A stretch of 64,000 nt of DNA, taken from Tragulus kanchil. Lineage: Eukaryota > Chordata > Mammalia > Artiodactyla > Tragulidae. The notes below the pieces were generated by a model. That model worked only from the letters and a program-made list of their open reading frames with translations. It made no database searches and was not told the DNA's origin. The position numbers and the translations under genes were made by a program. The stretch lies in contig JAIOJX010000032.1 of the NCBI GenBank assembly GCA_022376925.1, positions 296,350,897 through 296,414,896 on the forward strand. Direction: 5' to 3'. This document shows, piece after piece, positions 53,190 through 63,766 of this stretch (its first letter is position 1; the number at the start of each line of letters is the position of its first letter).

Positions 53190-53341
53190 TTGCACTTCCC
53201 TGGTGGCCCAGCGGTTAAGAATTCCTCTGTTAATGGGGCAAATACGGGTTCGAGGTCTGGTCAGGGAAGATCCCGCATGCTATTAGGTAACTAAGCTTAT
53301 ATGCCACAACTATTGAGCTGTGCTCTGGAGCCCGTGCACTG
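53190..53341 (+). mobile_element. CHR-type SINE, cut by the D16 junction
   Basis: First half of the SINE complete at 54280-54590. At 53345 it switches to the body of a different SINE, a chimaeric joint. Confidence 0.85.
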
Positions 53342-53345
53342 CAAC

Positions 53346-53813
53346 AGAGGCCGCCGATGGGAGGCCCACACAGACCAAAGAAAAAGATGGATGAAAATGG
53401 ACAATTGAAAGACCAATAGAAGTGGCCGCCTGCTCCCTCCCTCCCCACCCCACCCCACCAAAAATAAATAAATTAAAAAAAAAACATAATGGAAAATAGA
53501 TGATGGCACATGCAGTGAAGCGTCGGAAAGACAGACATGGACAGTGGACATATGGACATTGTGGGGAAGGAACAGTGGGTGAGAGGCGTAAAGGAAGTAG
53601 CATGAAGGCCTGTACTATCATATGTGAAGAAAATAGCTATAGTCATTGCTCTGTGAGAAAAGCAGATCCTTCAGGGGTGCTGTATGATGGTCTGGATGGG
53701 TGGGATGGGGGGAATATATATAGGACTAATTTAAGAACATACATATCTGTAAACAACAAAACTCAGTAAAAGTTAAAAGTAAAATAAAAGTTAAAAAAAA
53801 ATAGTAATAATAT
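53346..53813 (+). mobile_element. Glu-tRNA SINE end plus L1 3' UTR (D16 copy B)
   Basis: Copy of 52247-52721 with a cluster of single-base deletions at its left end. Confidence 0.88.
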
Positions 53814-54128
53814 GGGGCTTCCCTGATGGTTCAGAGGTTAAGAACCCGCCTTATAATGCAAGGGACACTGGTTCGATGTCTGGGCCAGGAAGATTCCACA
53901 GGCCGTGAAGCAACTAAGCTGATGTGTCTCAATTACTGAACCAGCACTCTAGAGCCTATGAGTCACAACTACCAAAGCCCAAGGGCCTAGACTTGTGCTC
54001 TGAAGCAAGAGAAGCCACTGCAATGAGACGCCTGCACAGGACAACAAAGAATAGCCCTTATTCTCCGCTTGCTTTAGAGAAAGCCAGAGTGCAACAACAA
54101 AGACCTCACCACAGCCAAAAAAAAAAAA
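53814..54128 (+). mobile_element. CHR-type long SINE (D16 copy B)
   Basis: Second copy of 52722-53042; only the A tail differs. Confidence 0.9.
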
Positions 54129-54279
54129 GAAAGAGAGAAAGAAAGAAAATAATATGAAAAAAATATATATGTATATATGTATAATAATATATATAGTCAC
54201 TTTGCTGTACACCAGAGATTACCACAACCTTGTAAGTCAACTATACTTCAATAAATTTTCTTTTTAAAAAGCACAGATG

Positions 54280-54590
54280 TTGCACTTCCCTGGTGGCCCA
54301 GCGGTTAAGAATTCCTCTGTTAATGGGGCAAATACGGGTTCGAGGTCTGGTCAGGGAAGATCCCGCATGCTATTAGGTAACTAAGCTTATATGCCACAAC
54401 TATTGAGCTGTGCTCTGGAGCCCGTGCACTGCAACAGCTGAGGCCAGGGTGCCCCACAGCCCAGGCTCCGCCACAAGAGAAGCCAGCTCAACGAGAAGCC
54501 CAGGCATTGCAACTAGAGAGGAGACCTCACTCGCTGCGCCTAGAGAAAGCCCTCAGACAGGGAGCCCCAGCTATAAATAAATAAGCAAGT
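54280..54590 (+). mobile_element. CHR-type long SINE, full length
   Basis: TGCACTTCCCTGGTGGCCCAG head, CGGGTTCGAGGTCTGGTCAGG, CCGCCACAAGAGAAGCC, ending CTATAAATAAATAAG. Confidence 0.9.
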
Positions 54591-54649
54591 CGCACGAATT
54601 TCTGGGCCCCACGCAGCCGGTATAGTTGGAAGCCCCAAATTTACATATT

Positions 54650-55085
54650 TGTTTCCAAGTGACGCTGCTGATGGCAGCTTCAAGAACAACCCTCCCCTGC
54701 CTCCCCAGGTCTCCTGGGACGTGCAGCTGCAACTCCACATCTCAATCCCCACGCCACTCCTGAACCACACTCTTCCGTCCTCGGTGAAGGCCCTGAGGTC
54801 GTCCACCCACCTCCCGGCCACTCCCTGTAGTCACAGGAGACTGGCACGTGGCTCCCCATTTTCCTCTCTGGCTAAAGCCCTGTCATTGTCCCTGATGACT
54901 TCAGCATCCACGTGGAAGACATGCCCTAAATCTGGTTTCTCAGGTCTCCAGTGACCTCTTGCACTCACCTCAGCCACCACTCCCATTTACTGCCAGTAAT
55001 TGGCTCCATTACCAGAGTCCTCGGCCCAGGCATCACTTTCTCTGGCACCGTCTCTTTTCCTTCCAGCTTTCTGCTTGAGCACACT
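54650..55085 (+). mobile_element. Probable L2/CR1-type LINE endonuclease fossil
   Basis: GATGACTTCAGCATCCACGT reads DDFSIHV, close to the GDFNIH box of L2/CR1 endonucleases, followed by CTCTTGCACTCACCTCAGCC at the expected spacing. Frames are broken. Confidence 0.4.
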
Positions 55086-55097
55086 CCCTCTGACCTT

Positions 55098-55325
55098 CCT
55101 TGGCTTCCCAGGTGGCTTGGTGGTAAAGAACCTGTCTGCCAATGCAGGAGACACAGGAGATGCAGGAGACACCGGTTTGATCTCTGGATCAGGAAGATCC
55201 CCTGGAGAAGGAAATGGCAACCCCCTCCACTATTCTTGCCTGGAGAATTCCAGGGACAGAGGAACCTGGTGGGCTACAGTCCTTGAGGTCACAAAGAGCT
55301 GACCATGATTTAGGGACTAAACAAC
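55098..55325 (+). mobile_element. Bov-tA SINE with a short internal duplication
   Basis: GGCTTCCCAGGTGGCTTGGTG head, GGAGACAC/GGAGATGCAGGAGACAC duplicated just before the B box, then GGAAATGGCAACCCCCTCC. Confidence 0.9.
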
Positions 55326-55334
55326 AATCCATGG

Positions 55335-55462
55335 TTCTACATCCCCAGATTTAACTAACCACAAATCATGTAGTATTTTACATATTCATTGAAAAAAATC
55401 TGCGTATAAGTGGACCAGGCATTTCAAACCCTGTTGTTCTTCCAGGGTCCATTGTACGGATA
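55335..55462 (-). mobile_element. Tigger-like DNA transposon end
   Basis: AAATCTGCGTATAAGTGGACC and AAACCCTGTTGTTCTTCCAGGG resemble the reverse of a Tigger/pogo terminal inverted repeat. Confidence 0.5.
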
Positions 55463-55564
55463 CACACACCAATAGCGTTTGACTCTATCCTACTGCCTGC
55501 TCCTTCCCATCCCAGAGCTTTTACCTGGAAGGTTCTCCTCCAGTTTCAGGACTGGGAACTCCTA

Positions 55565-55618
55565 GTTCAACATTAAGCACCACTTCTCAAACTTTCGTCT
55601 GTACTCGAATCACCTGGG
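55565..55618 (+). mobile_element. MER5A-like DNA transposon, left part
   Basis: CACTTCTCAAACTTTCGTCTG ... GAATCACCTGGG matches the MER5A end. It continues at 55784-55850 after a Bov-tA insertion. Confidence 0.75.
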
Positions 55619-55773
55619 TGCATACATGTAAGGTGAGTTGTTCCAGTCGTATCTGACTCTTTGTGACCCAGTGGACCAGAGCCCACCAGGCTCCTCGGTA
55701 CAGGGGATTCTCCAGGCAAGAATACTGGAGTGGGCTGCCGTGCTCTCCTCCAGGGGATCTTCCTGGCCCAGGG
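55619..55773 (-). mobile_element. Bov-tA SINE inserted in MER5A
   Basis: Reverse strand: AGTTGTTCCAGTCGTATCTG, CAGGCAAGAATACTGGAGTGG. ATCACCTGGG flanks it at 55609-55618 and 55774-55783. Confidence 0.88.
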
Positions 55774-55783
55774 ATCACCTGGG

Positions 55784-55850
55784 GGACCTGGCTAAAATGC
55801 AGATTTGGATTCTGCATGTGTTGGGTGGGGACTAAGATTCTGCATGTAAA
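55784..55850 (+). mobile_element. MER5A-like DNA transposon, right part
   Basis: TGGCTAAAATGCAGATTTGG and GGTGGGGACTAAGATTCTGC follow MER5A order. Confidence 0.7.
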
Positions 55851-56072
55851 TAGACTTCTGTGTGCTGCCTGTAGGGACTGTACCCAAACTTGAAGCAGGA
55901 ACGCTTTAGACCCCTGCTCCAGGTCTCCTTAGGAAAGCCTCCTCTGGCCTTCCTGAATTATCCCCGCCACCACACCCCCACCATCAGACACTGGCAGCAC
56001 GGTTTGTCTCCTTCCCATCACTTAACCTATTTGTGTCTGTGATTATTTTATCACAGTCTACTCCCTCAGAGA

Positions 56073-56300
56073 ACTTCCCAGGTGGCACTAGTGGTAAAGG
56101 ACCCACCTGCCAATTCAGCAGAGGCAAGAGATGTGAATTCATCCCTGGGTGGGGAAGATCCCTTGGAGGAGGGCATGGCAACCCACTCCAGTATTCTTGC
56201 CTAGAGAATCCCATGGACAGAGGAGTCTGACGGGCTACATACAGGCCATGGGTCACAAAGAGTCTGACATGACTGAGTGACTGAGAGCACACACACACAC
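56073..56300 (+). mobile_element. Bov-tA SINE
   Basis: AACTTCCCAGGTGGCACTAG head, ACCCACTCCAGTATTCTTGC, CACAAAGAGTCTGACATGAC, then an (AC)n end. Confidence 0.9.
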
Positions 56301-56603
56301 AAACACTTGCAGAAAATGAGCATGAAGGTATAGAATATTTCTATCTGGGTTTGCTTGCCATTGAGCCGCCTCACACAGTGTCTGATACACAGCAGGTGCC
56401 CTGTTCGTAAACAAATGTAAACCTTCACAGGAAGTATGAAGCAATACATTGGTCAGTCAGTTCAAGGAACCCTTCCTGCTCCTGCTCTGAAGTCCAGGCC
56501 CCTCTTTGTTCTCCTTTCAGCCCCTCTCCTCTCTCTAAGCTCAGGCTCCTGAGACCAGGAACTAAGCAAGCGATGCAGGAGATGTCTGGACACAAAGTCT
56601 GTT
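56301..56603. other. Unannotated stretch
   Basis: Part may be a MIR or L2 remnant (CACACAGTGTCTGATACACAGCAGG); otherwise nothing recognised. Confidence 0.35.
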
Positions 56604-56606
56604 CTC

Positions 56607-56932
56607 TGGGACCTCCCTGATGGCTCAGTGGCAAAGAATCTGCCTGCCAACGTAGGAGACACAGGTTTGATCCCTTATCTGGGAAGATCCCACATGCCAT
56701 TCAGCAACTAAACTCTTGTGCCACAAGCATTGAGCCTGTGCTCTAGAGCCCAGGAGCACAACAGCTGAGCCCACCTGCCTATAGCCTGTGTGTCACAACA
56801 AGAGAAACCACCACAATGAGAAGCCGCTGCACCGCAGCTAGTTAGTAGCCCCCGCTCACCACAACTAGAGAAAAGCCTACACAGTGACAAAGACCCATCA
56901 CAACCCAAAATGAATAAATTAATTAAAAAAAA
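56607..56932 (+). mobile_element. CHR-type long SINE, full length
   Basis: GGGACCTCCCTGATGGCTCAG head, GGTTTGATCCCTTATCTGG, ending CAAAATGAATAAATTAATTA. TCTGTTCTCTGG/TCTGTTTTCTGG flank it. A headless copy lies at 57786-58017 (D17). Confidence 0.92.
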
Positions 56933-57017
56933 ATCTGTTTTCTGGCACCATCCAAGCATGTCCCCCAGACAACCCAAAGGAAAGAGGTCCAGTGAATCTT
57001 TCATATTCCTTGAAAAC

Positions 57018-57489
57018 TGATCTTTGTATTGTCGTTGTGGCTGTTGTCAAGGGTTGTATGGAAAGGGTTAAAGCATTTACAGAAAGTGAAGGACCTCCCT
57101 CCAGCTCTGCCTGAGGACTCTTGAGATGCTCTGCAAAAGGTCAGAAATTTCCAGAATCTCAACAGACAGCCTGTGTCTGTTTAAAGGGAAAGACAACAAG
57201 TTCTCGGGCTCCCAGCCAGTCCTCGTGGGCAATTCTCGCCTGGTTCTGCAGGCACTCAGCCAGACGCCTGGCCAAAGAGCACACCCACTCTCCGCCCCCT
57301 CTAGATGACCCTGGGCAGTACACTGCTCTCCAACCCCCAGTCTGGAGTCCCTTCCCCTGGGGAAGACTGGGCACCTGACCAATAGGGCACGCATACCAAC
57401 TCTGGGTCCTGTGATGCACCAAGAATGATGGGGGAAGGGGTGGCTTCCTGCGGACACTGAATCTTTTCAGCTGGAAGGGATAGTATCCT
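57018..57489. other. Unannotated stretch in D17 copy A
   Basis: Unique sequence copied at 58102-58573. No exon or named repeat. Confidence 0.4.
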
Positions 57490-57700
57490 GACCCTGTCAT
57501 TTCAGAGATGAGGCTCAGAGAGGGTTGGCTGTGATGTCATGGAAGAATACCTTACCCAGAATCAGGAAACCTGGGTCCGAAACCCAGGTCAGGGGCCTTT
57601 CAAGGTGTCTGTATCTATCTGTAAAAAGTTGATCCAAATACCTCCCACCCCAGATAGTTTGCCCAAGGTCATACATAGCACACAACAAGGTTTTCTGACT
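57490..57700 (+). mobile_element. MIR
   Basis: TCATTTCAGAGATGAGGCTCAG AGAGGG with a following CCCAAGGTCATACATAGC: MIR order. Copied at 58574-58785. Confidence 0.65.
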
Positions 57701-57785
57701 CCCAGACAGGGGCTCAGTTCCTCCAGAGGTGAGCCCTAATGCTGGTTGGTGGTAAAAGTAAAAAAATGACTTGGTCTTTTACTCT

Positions 57786-58017
57786 TCAGCAACTAAACTC
57801 TTGTGCCACAAGCATTGAGCCTGTGCTCTAGAGCCCAGGAGCACAACAGCTGAGCCCACCTGCCTATAGCCTGTGTGTCACAACAAGAGAAACCACCACA
57901 ATGAGAAGCCGCTGCACCCAGCTAGTTAGTAGCCCCCGCTCACCACAACTAGAGAAAAGCCTACACAGTGACAAAGACCCATCACAACCCAAAATGAATA
58001 AATTAATTAAAAAAAAA
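57786..58017 (+). mobile_element. CHR-type SINE body without head (D17 copy B)
   Basis: Copy of 56701-56932; starts at the junction. Confidence 0.88.
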
Positions 58018-58988
58018 TCTGTTTTCTGGCACCATCCAAGCATGTCCCCCAGACAACCCAAAGGAAAGAGGTCCAGTGAATCTTTCATATTCCTTGAAAA
58101 CTGATCTTTGTATTGTCGTTGTGGCTGTTGTCAAGGGTTGTATGGAAAGGGTTAAAGCATTTACAGAAAGTGAAGGACCTCCCTCCAGCTCTGCCTGAGG
58201 ACTCTTGAGATGCTCTGCAAAAGGTCAGAAATTTCCAGAATCTCAACAGACAGCCTGTGTCTGTTTAAAGGGAAAGACAACAAGTTCTCGGGCTCCCAGC
58301 CAGTCCTCGTGGGCAATTCTCGCCTGGTTCTGCAGGCACTCAGCCAGACGCCTGGCCAAAGAGCACACCCACTCTCCGCCCCCTCTAGATGACCCTGGGC
58401 AGTACACTGCTCTCCAACCCCCAGTCTGGAGTCCCTTCCCCTGGGGAAGACTGGGCACCTGACCAATAGGGCACGCATACCAACTCTGGGTCCTGTGATG
58501 CACCAAGAATGATGGGGGAAGGGGTGGCTTCCTGCGGACACTGAATCTTTTCAGCTGGAAGGGATAGTATCCTGACCCTGTCATTTCAGAGATGAGGCTC
58601 AGAGAGGGTTGGCTGTGATGTCATGGAAGAATACCTTACCCAGAATCAGGAAACCTGGGTCCGAAACCCAGGTCAGGGGCCTTTCAAGGTGTCTGTATCT
58701 ATCTGTAAAAAGTTGATCCAAATACCTCCCACCCCAGATAGTTTGCCCAAGGTCATACATAGCACACAACAAGGTTTTCTGACTCCCAGACAGGGGCTCA
58801 GTTCCCTCCAGAGGTGAGCAGACTACCTTAAATGCTGGTTGGTGGTAAAAAGTAGCTGCAGACAGAGTTAAATGACTTGGTCTTTTACTCTTCGATCATG
58901 CTTTTTGCACAAAGAAAAAAAAAAATTCAAGGCTTCCTACCACTTGGAGGAAATAATTGCTAATATTCTGGCATAATTGCTAATATTC

Positions 58989-59197
58989 TGGCTTCTCTGG
59001 AGGCTCAGATGGTAAAGAATCTGCCTGCAATGTGGGGGACCTGCGTTTGATCCCTGGGTTGGGAAGATTCCCTGGAGAAGGACATAGTAACCCACACCAG
59101 TATTCCTGCTTGGGAAATCCCATGGACAGAGAAGACTGGTGGATTGCAGTCCATGAGGTAGCAAAGAGTCGGACACAAGTGAAAGACTTTCACTTTC
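58989..59197 (+). mobile_element. Bov-tA SINE
   Basis: GGCTTCTCTGGAGGCTCAGATG head, TTTGATCCCTGGGTTGGG, GCAAAGAGTCGGACACAAG. AGGAAATAATTGCTAATATT lies on both sides. Copied at 60092-60298. Confidence 0.92.
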
Positions 59198-59297
59198 ATA
59201 CCCCCTAGAGGAAATAATTGCTAATATTCTGGCATGTATCCTTTTGTTATGCTCAAGCATATATAAGGTATATATTAATATACATTTTTTGTTGTTG

Positions 59298-59419
59298 TTT
59301 TTTGCTTTTTTGCTGTGCTAAGCAGTTAGTGGGATTGAACCTGAATCAGAGATTGTTGAACTTGGGCCCTCAGTGGTGAAAGCATAGTGTCCTAGCCACT
59401 GGACTACCAGAAAATTCCC
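59298..59419 (-). mobile_element. CHR-type SINE, short form, diverged
   Basis: Reverse strand: TTTTTTGCTGTGCTAAGCAG, GGGATTGAACCTGAATC, GCCACTGGACTACCAGAAAATTCC. Copied at 60399-60520. Confidence 0.75.
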
Positions 59420-59866
59420 TATAGTATCCTTCTCAATAATGAGATCATAGGAGATCCATCCATCCATCCACACTTTACATACATACTGCTTTTCCCCATG
59501 TACCTGTTCAATGGACCATTGACATCCTTTCATGTCCAGAAAGAGTTGGATAAAAAAAGCGTTCTATAGTTTGTTTAATCCCCCCATGTCAAGACATTTA
59601 GGTTTTCACGTCTCCATTATGAGCCACATAGGTCCATGTTCCCTCACTTGTTCTGTCATTTTCTTGGGCTACATTCCTCACTGAGGACAGCTGGAACAAA
59701 GGGTGGATGTATTTCTCAGGCTTCTGATATATGCTGCCAGACTGTCCTTCAGAAATGCTGTGATGATTGCTATTTCCTCAAACAGTGTATGTAGCATGAA
59801 GGTCGGTCCTCCTTCAGCTAGAAAGTGTTCTCCCTCACCGGCACACTCAGCTTCCGGTGGGAAGAA
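59420..59866. other. Unannotated stretch, possibly an old LINE
   Basis: ATGCTGCCAGACTGTCCTTC and TTCTTGGGCTACATTCC are suggestive of an old LINE, but I cannot name it. It occurs three times in part (60521-60968, 61720-62045). Confidence 0.35.
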
Positions 59867-60091
59867 GCACACAACAAGGTTTTCTGACTCCCAGACAGGG
59901 GCTCAGTTCCCTCCAGAGGTGAGCAGACTACCTTAAAGGCTGGTTGGTGGTAAAAAGTAGCTGCAGACAGAGTTAAATGACTTGGTCTTTTACTCTTCGA
60001 TCATGCTTTTTGCACAAAGAAAAAAAATTCAAGGCTTCCTACCACTTGGAGGAAATAATTGCTAATATTCTGGCATAATTGCTAATATTCT

Positions 60092-60520
60092 GGCTTCTCT
60101 GGAGGCTCAGATGGTAAAGAATCTGCCTGCAATGTGGGGGACCTGCGTTTGATCCCTGGGTTGGGAAGATTCCTGGAGAAGGACATAGTAACCCACACCA
60201 GTATTCCTGCTTGGGAAATCCCATGGACAGAGAAGACTGGTGGATTGCAGTCCATGAGGTAGCAAAGAGTCGGACACAAGTGAAAGACTTTCACTTTCAT
60301 ACCCCCTAGAGGAAATAATTGCTAATATTCTGGCATGTATCCTTTTGTTATGCTCAAGCATATATAAGGTATATATTAATATACATTTTTTGTTGTTGTT
60401 TTTTGCTTTTTTGCTGTGCTAAGCAGTTAGTGGGATTGAACCTGAATCAGAGATTGTTGAACTTGGGCCCTCAGTGGTGAAAGCATAGTGTCCTAGCCAC
60501 TGGACTACCAGAAAATTCCC
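60092..60520. mobile_element. Bov-tA and CHR-type SINEs (D18 copy B)
   Basis: Copy of 58989-59419. Confidence 0.88.
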
Positions 60521-60968
60521 TATAGTATCCTTCTCAATAATGAGATCATAGGAGATCCATCCATCCATCCACACTTTACATACATACTGCTTTTCCCCAT
60601 GTACCTGTTCAATGGACCATTGACATCCTTTCATGTCCAGAAAGAGTTGGATAAAAAAAGCGTTCTATAGTTTGTTTAATCCCCCCATGTCAAGACATTT
60701 AGGTTTTCACGTCTCCATTATGAGCCACATAGGTCCATGTTCCCTCACTTGTTCTGTCATTTTCTTGGGCTACATTCCTCACTGAGGACAGCTGGAACAA
60801 AGGGTGGATGTATTTCTCAGGCTTCTGATATATGCTGCCAGACTGTCCTTCAGAAATGCTGTGATGATTGCTATTTCCTCAAACAGTGTATGTAGCATGA
60901 AGGTCGGTCCTCCTTCAGCTAGAAAGTGTTCTCCCTCACCGGCACACTCAGCTTCCGGTGGGAAGAAG

Positions 60969-61314
60969 TGAAGCCCAGATGGGCTGAATGGGGCCAGTGG
61001 ACTCAGGGCAGCTGTTTTGCCCCTGATCCTCGGCTGCATCTCTCCAGGCAGGAGCCCCGCTAGTGGGCTGCTCCTCTCTCCCAGCCCACAGCACGTCTAG
61101 GGCCATGAGATACACAAGAAACAGGTCCAAATACTTCCCATCTGCCTGATGGAAAGGGGCTTTCTTCCTCCTTATTCCCTTGTAACCCCACCTCCAGACC
61201 TCTAAACACACCTTTGAGCACTTGTTTAGTCCTAGTTAGACCGCACTATTTTGTAAGTTACAATTTATCACAGGTATCACTTCCTCTATTACATTTCATC
61301 CCAATGTTGGCCCA
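60969..61314. other. Unannotated stretch
   Basis: No named element; copied at 62046-62393 by D19. Confidence 0.4.
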
Positions 61315-61443
61315 GAAAGCAGCGCACGCATGCTCAGCCTTGTCCGACTCTTTGAGATCCCATGAACAGTAGCTCGTCAGGCTCCCCTGTCCATGGGATT
61401 CTTCAGGCAGGAATACTGGAGTGGGTTGCCATCTCCTCCTTCA
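61315..61443 (-). mobile_element. Bov-tA SINE, BovA part, inserted in MIR
   Basis: Reverse strand: CATGCTCAGCCTTGTCCGAC, CAGGCAGGAATACTGGAGTGG. Copied at 62394-62520. Confidence 0.85.
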
Positions 61444-61580
61444 AAGAAGCAGGTACAGGTGGGAAAGCTGAGTCTTGGGCAGATCAAGTTCTTGTCTAAA
61501 GGAACGCAGCAAGTAACTAACCTACTTGGACTTCAAACCTAGTTCTGTCTGACTACCAAACCTGTGTTTTGCTTTAAAAT
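61444..61580 (+). mobile_element. MIR
   Basis: GTGGGAAAGCTGAGTCTTGG, GCAGCAAGTAACTAACC, CTTCAAACCTAGTTCTGTCTG in MIR order. Copied at 62521-62657. Confidence 0.7.
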
Positions 61581-62393
61581 TACAGTAGAACGGATAAGTA
61601 TAACAGTGTAAACACAAAACCCTGGAAAGAAGCAGCTGGTTTGGAGTGGGTAGTAGATATTCTCAGAGCTCACATGCATTTCTACCCCATTACTTGCTTC
61701 CCAGAGAGCATTGTCCAGGAAAGAGTTGGATAAAAAGCGTTCTATAGTTTGTTTAATCCCCCCATGTCAAGACATTTAGGTTTTCACGTCTCCATTATGA
61801 GCCACATAGGTCCATGTTCCCTCACTTGTTCTGTCATTTTCTTGGGCTACATTCCTCACTGAGGACAGCTGGAACAAAGGGTGGATGTATTTCTCAGGCT
61901 TCTGATATATGCTGCCAGACTGTCCTTCAGAAATGCTGTGATGATTGCTATTTCCTCAAACAGTGTATGTAGCATGAAGGTCGGTCCTCCTTCAGCTAGA
62001 AAGTGTTCTCCCTCACCGGCACACTCAGCTTCCGGTGGGAAGAAGTGAAGCCCAGATGGGCTGAATGGGGCCAGTGGACTCAGGGCAGCTGTTTTGCCCC
62101 TGATCCTCGGCTGCATCTCTCCAGGCAGGAGCCCCGCTAGTGGGCTGCTCCTCTCTCCCAGCCCACAGCACGTCTAGGGCCATGAGATACACAAGAAACA
62201 GGTCCAAATACTTCCCATCTGCCTGATGGAAAGGGGCTTTCTTCCTCCTTATTCCCTTGTAACCCCACCTCCAGACCTCTAAACACACCTTTGAGCACTT
62301 GTTTAGTCCTAGTTAGACCGCACTATTTTGTAAGTTACAATTTATCACAGGTATCACTTCCTCTATTACATTTCATCCCAATGTTGGCCCAGA

Positions 62394-62657
62394 AAGCAGC
62401 GCACGCATGCTCAGCCTTGTCCGACTCTTTGAGATCCCATGAACAGTAGCTCGTCAGGCTCCCCTGTCCATGGGATTCTTCAGGCAGGAATACTGGAGTG
62501 GGTTGCCATCTCCTCCTTCAAAGAAGCAGGTACAGGTGGGAAAGCTGAGTCTTGGGCAGATCAAGTTCTTGTCTAAAGGAACGCAGCAAGTAACTAACCT
62601 ACTTGGACTTCAAACCTAGTTCTGTCTGACTACCAAACCTGTGTTTTGCTTTAAAAT
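62394..62657. mobile_element. Bov-tA and MIR (D19 copy B)
   Basis: Copy of 61315-61580. Confidence 0.82.
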
Positions 62658-62762
62658 TACAGTAGAACGGATAAGTATAACAGTGTAAACACAAAACCCT
62701 GGAAAGAAGCAGCTGGTTTGGAGTGGGTAGTAGATATTCTCAGAGCTCACATGCATTTCTAG

Positions 62763-63110
62763 CCTCCTTCTTTTTCTGGATACACAGGAGCACTGTACTT
62801 CCATCCTGGCTGGAAATTAGATGCAGCCATGTGACTTGGTCTGGCCAGTGAAGTGCGAGGAAACGTGACCTATGTCCCTTCTCAGGGTGGGGGTCATCTG
62901 AGAACCAGGGTGCAGTTCTCATGCCTTCTTCCCCGGCAGTGGTTAACCCTGGAGCCTCTTTTGGGATGGTGACCTCATTATGACTAAGGTGCTGACAACA
63001 AAGTACTGAGCCTATGCAAGCCACACTGGGAATTCAAACACAGGCAAGAAATACATCCTGGTTGTTTTAAGCCAGAAGTGTTAGCACATCATAACCTAGT
63101 CTGTCCTGAC
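62763..63110. mobile_element. Probable old interspersed repeat, family not identified
   Basis: CATGTGACTTGGTCTGGCCAGTG and GTTTTAAGCCAGAAGTGTTA recall a common mammalian medium-reiteration element (MLT or MER type). I cannot settle the family. Confidence 0.4.
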
Positions 63111-63169
63111 TGCTGCAAGTGAGGAGGAGTGTCATGTCTTTGTCTAAATTATTCTGTAGTTTTTATCCT

Positions 63170-63412
63170 TTAAGAAGATATATATTTATAATAATAATAA
63201 AAGAGTCATAAATGGATAACCAGTAATGACCTACTGTATAGCACAGGGACTCTGCTCAGTGTTATGTGGCGGCCTGGATGGGAGCGGAGCTTGGGGGAGA
63301 GTGGATACATGTCTGTGTATGGCTGAGTCCCTTCAATGTTCACCTGAAACTATCCCAATGCTCTTAATCATCTATACCCCAATTCAAAATAAAAAGTAAA
63401 AAAGAAATAAGT
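63170..63412 (+). mobile_element. L1 3' UTR
   Basis: ACCTACTGTATAGCACAGGG, TGGATACATGTCTGTGTATG, CTATACCCCAATTCAAAAT and an A-rich tail. Confidence 0.85.
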
Positions 63413-63474
63413 CATAAGACACATTCACACAATTGGGAGCATGGTATACACCTGCTACACAACTTTCCTTTTAC

Positions 63475-63715
63475 TCTTCTTTTATCTTTTAATTTATTTC
63501 TGGCTGCACTGGGTCTTTAGCTGTGGCGAGCAGAGGGCTACTTTAGGGACAGTGTGTGGGCTTCTCATTATGGTGGCTTCTCTTGTTGTGGAGCGTGGGC
63601 TCTAGAGCATGGGCTTCAGTAGTTTTGTGCATGGGCTTAGTTGTTCTGAGGCATGTAGTATCCTCCTGCACCAGGGATCGAACCTGTGACCCCTACATTG
63701 TTAAGTGGATCTGAA
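63475..63715 (-). mobile_element. CHR-type long SINE
   Basis: Reverse strand: TTATTTCTGGCTGCACTGGG, TTGTTGTGGAGCGTGGGC, CCAGGGATCGAACCTGTG; the head after the B box is lost. Confidence 0.85.
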
Positions 63716-63766
63716 AGGGTTTTATCTCAATTTGAGACTTAAACCTAGGGCCCAGACCTGATCGAA

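Larger units (their letters stand above)
52243..54437. repeat. Duplication D16, period 1092-1099 bp
   Basis: Copy A 52243-53345 and copy B 53342-54437. The first ~110 bp of copy B show at least six single-base deletions in short runs, then the copies agree. Both breakpoints lie within SINEs of different type. Confidence 0.95.
56701..58893. repeat. Duplication D17, period 1084-1085 bp
   Basis: Copy A 56701-57786 and copy B 57786-58893. The last ~70 bp of copy A lack about 20 bases present in copy B (57738-57775 against 58816-58882), again an edge defect. Confidence 0.95.
58762..60968. repeat. Duplication D18, period 1101-1105 bp
   Basis: Copy A 58762-59866 and copy B 59867-60968. The main difference is the length of an A run (58915 against 60020), plus AATGCTGG against AAGGCTGG. 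Together with D17 its left end occurs three times. Confidence 0.95.
60641..62761. repeat. Duplication D19, period 1077-1079 bp
   Basis: Copy A 60641-61684 and copy B 61712-62761, with 27 unrelated bases between. Two A's are lost near the start of copy B. The segment 59540-59866 is present three times through D18 and D19. Confidence 0.95.

Noticed and set aside
54649..54954. A coding exon around DDFSIHVED
   Set aside because: The motif reads as a decayed L2/CR1 endonuclease box, in a different frame from the longest open frame, without splice signals.
3190..62761. A genuine duplication-generating system with a fixed ~1.1-kb unit
   Set aside because: Tempting because of the uniform period, but edge-clustered errors, orphan linkers, random breakpoints and chimaeric SINE joints fit unmerged contig overlaps better. 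Kept only as a testable alternative.
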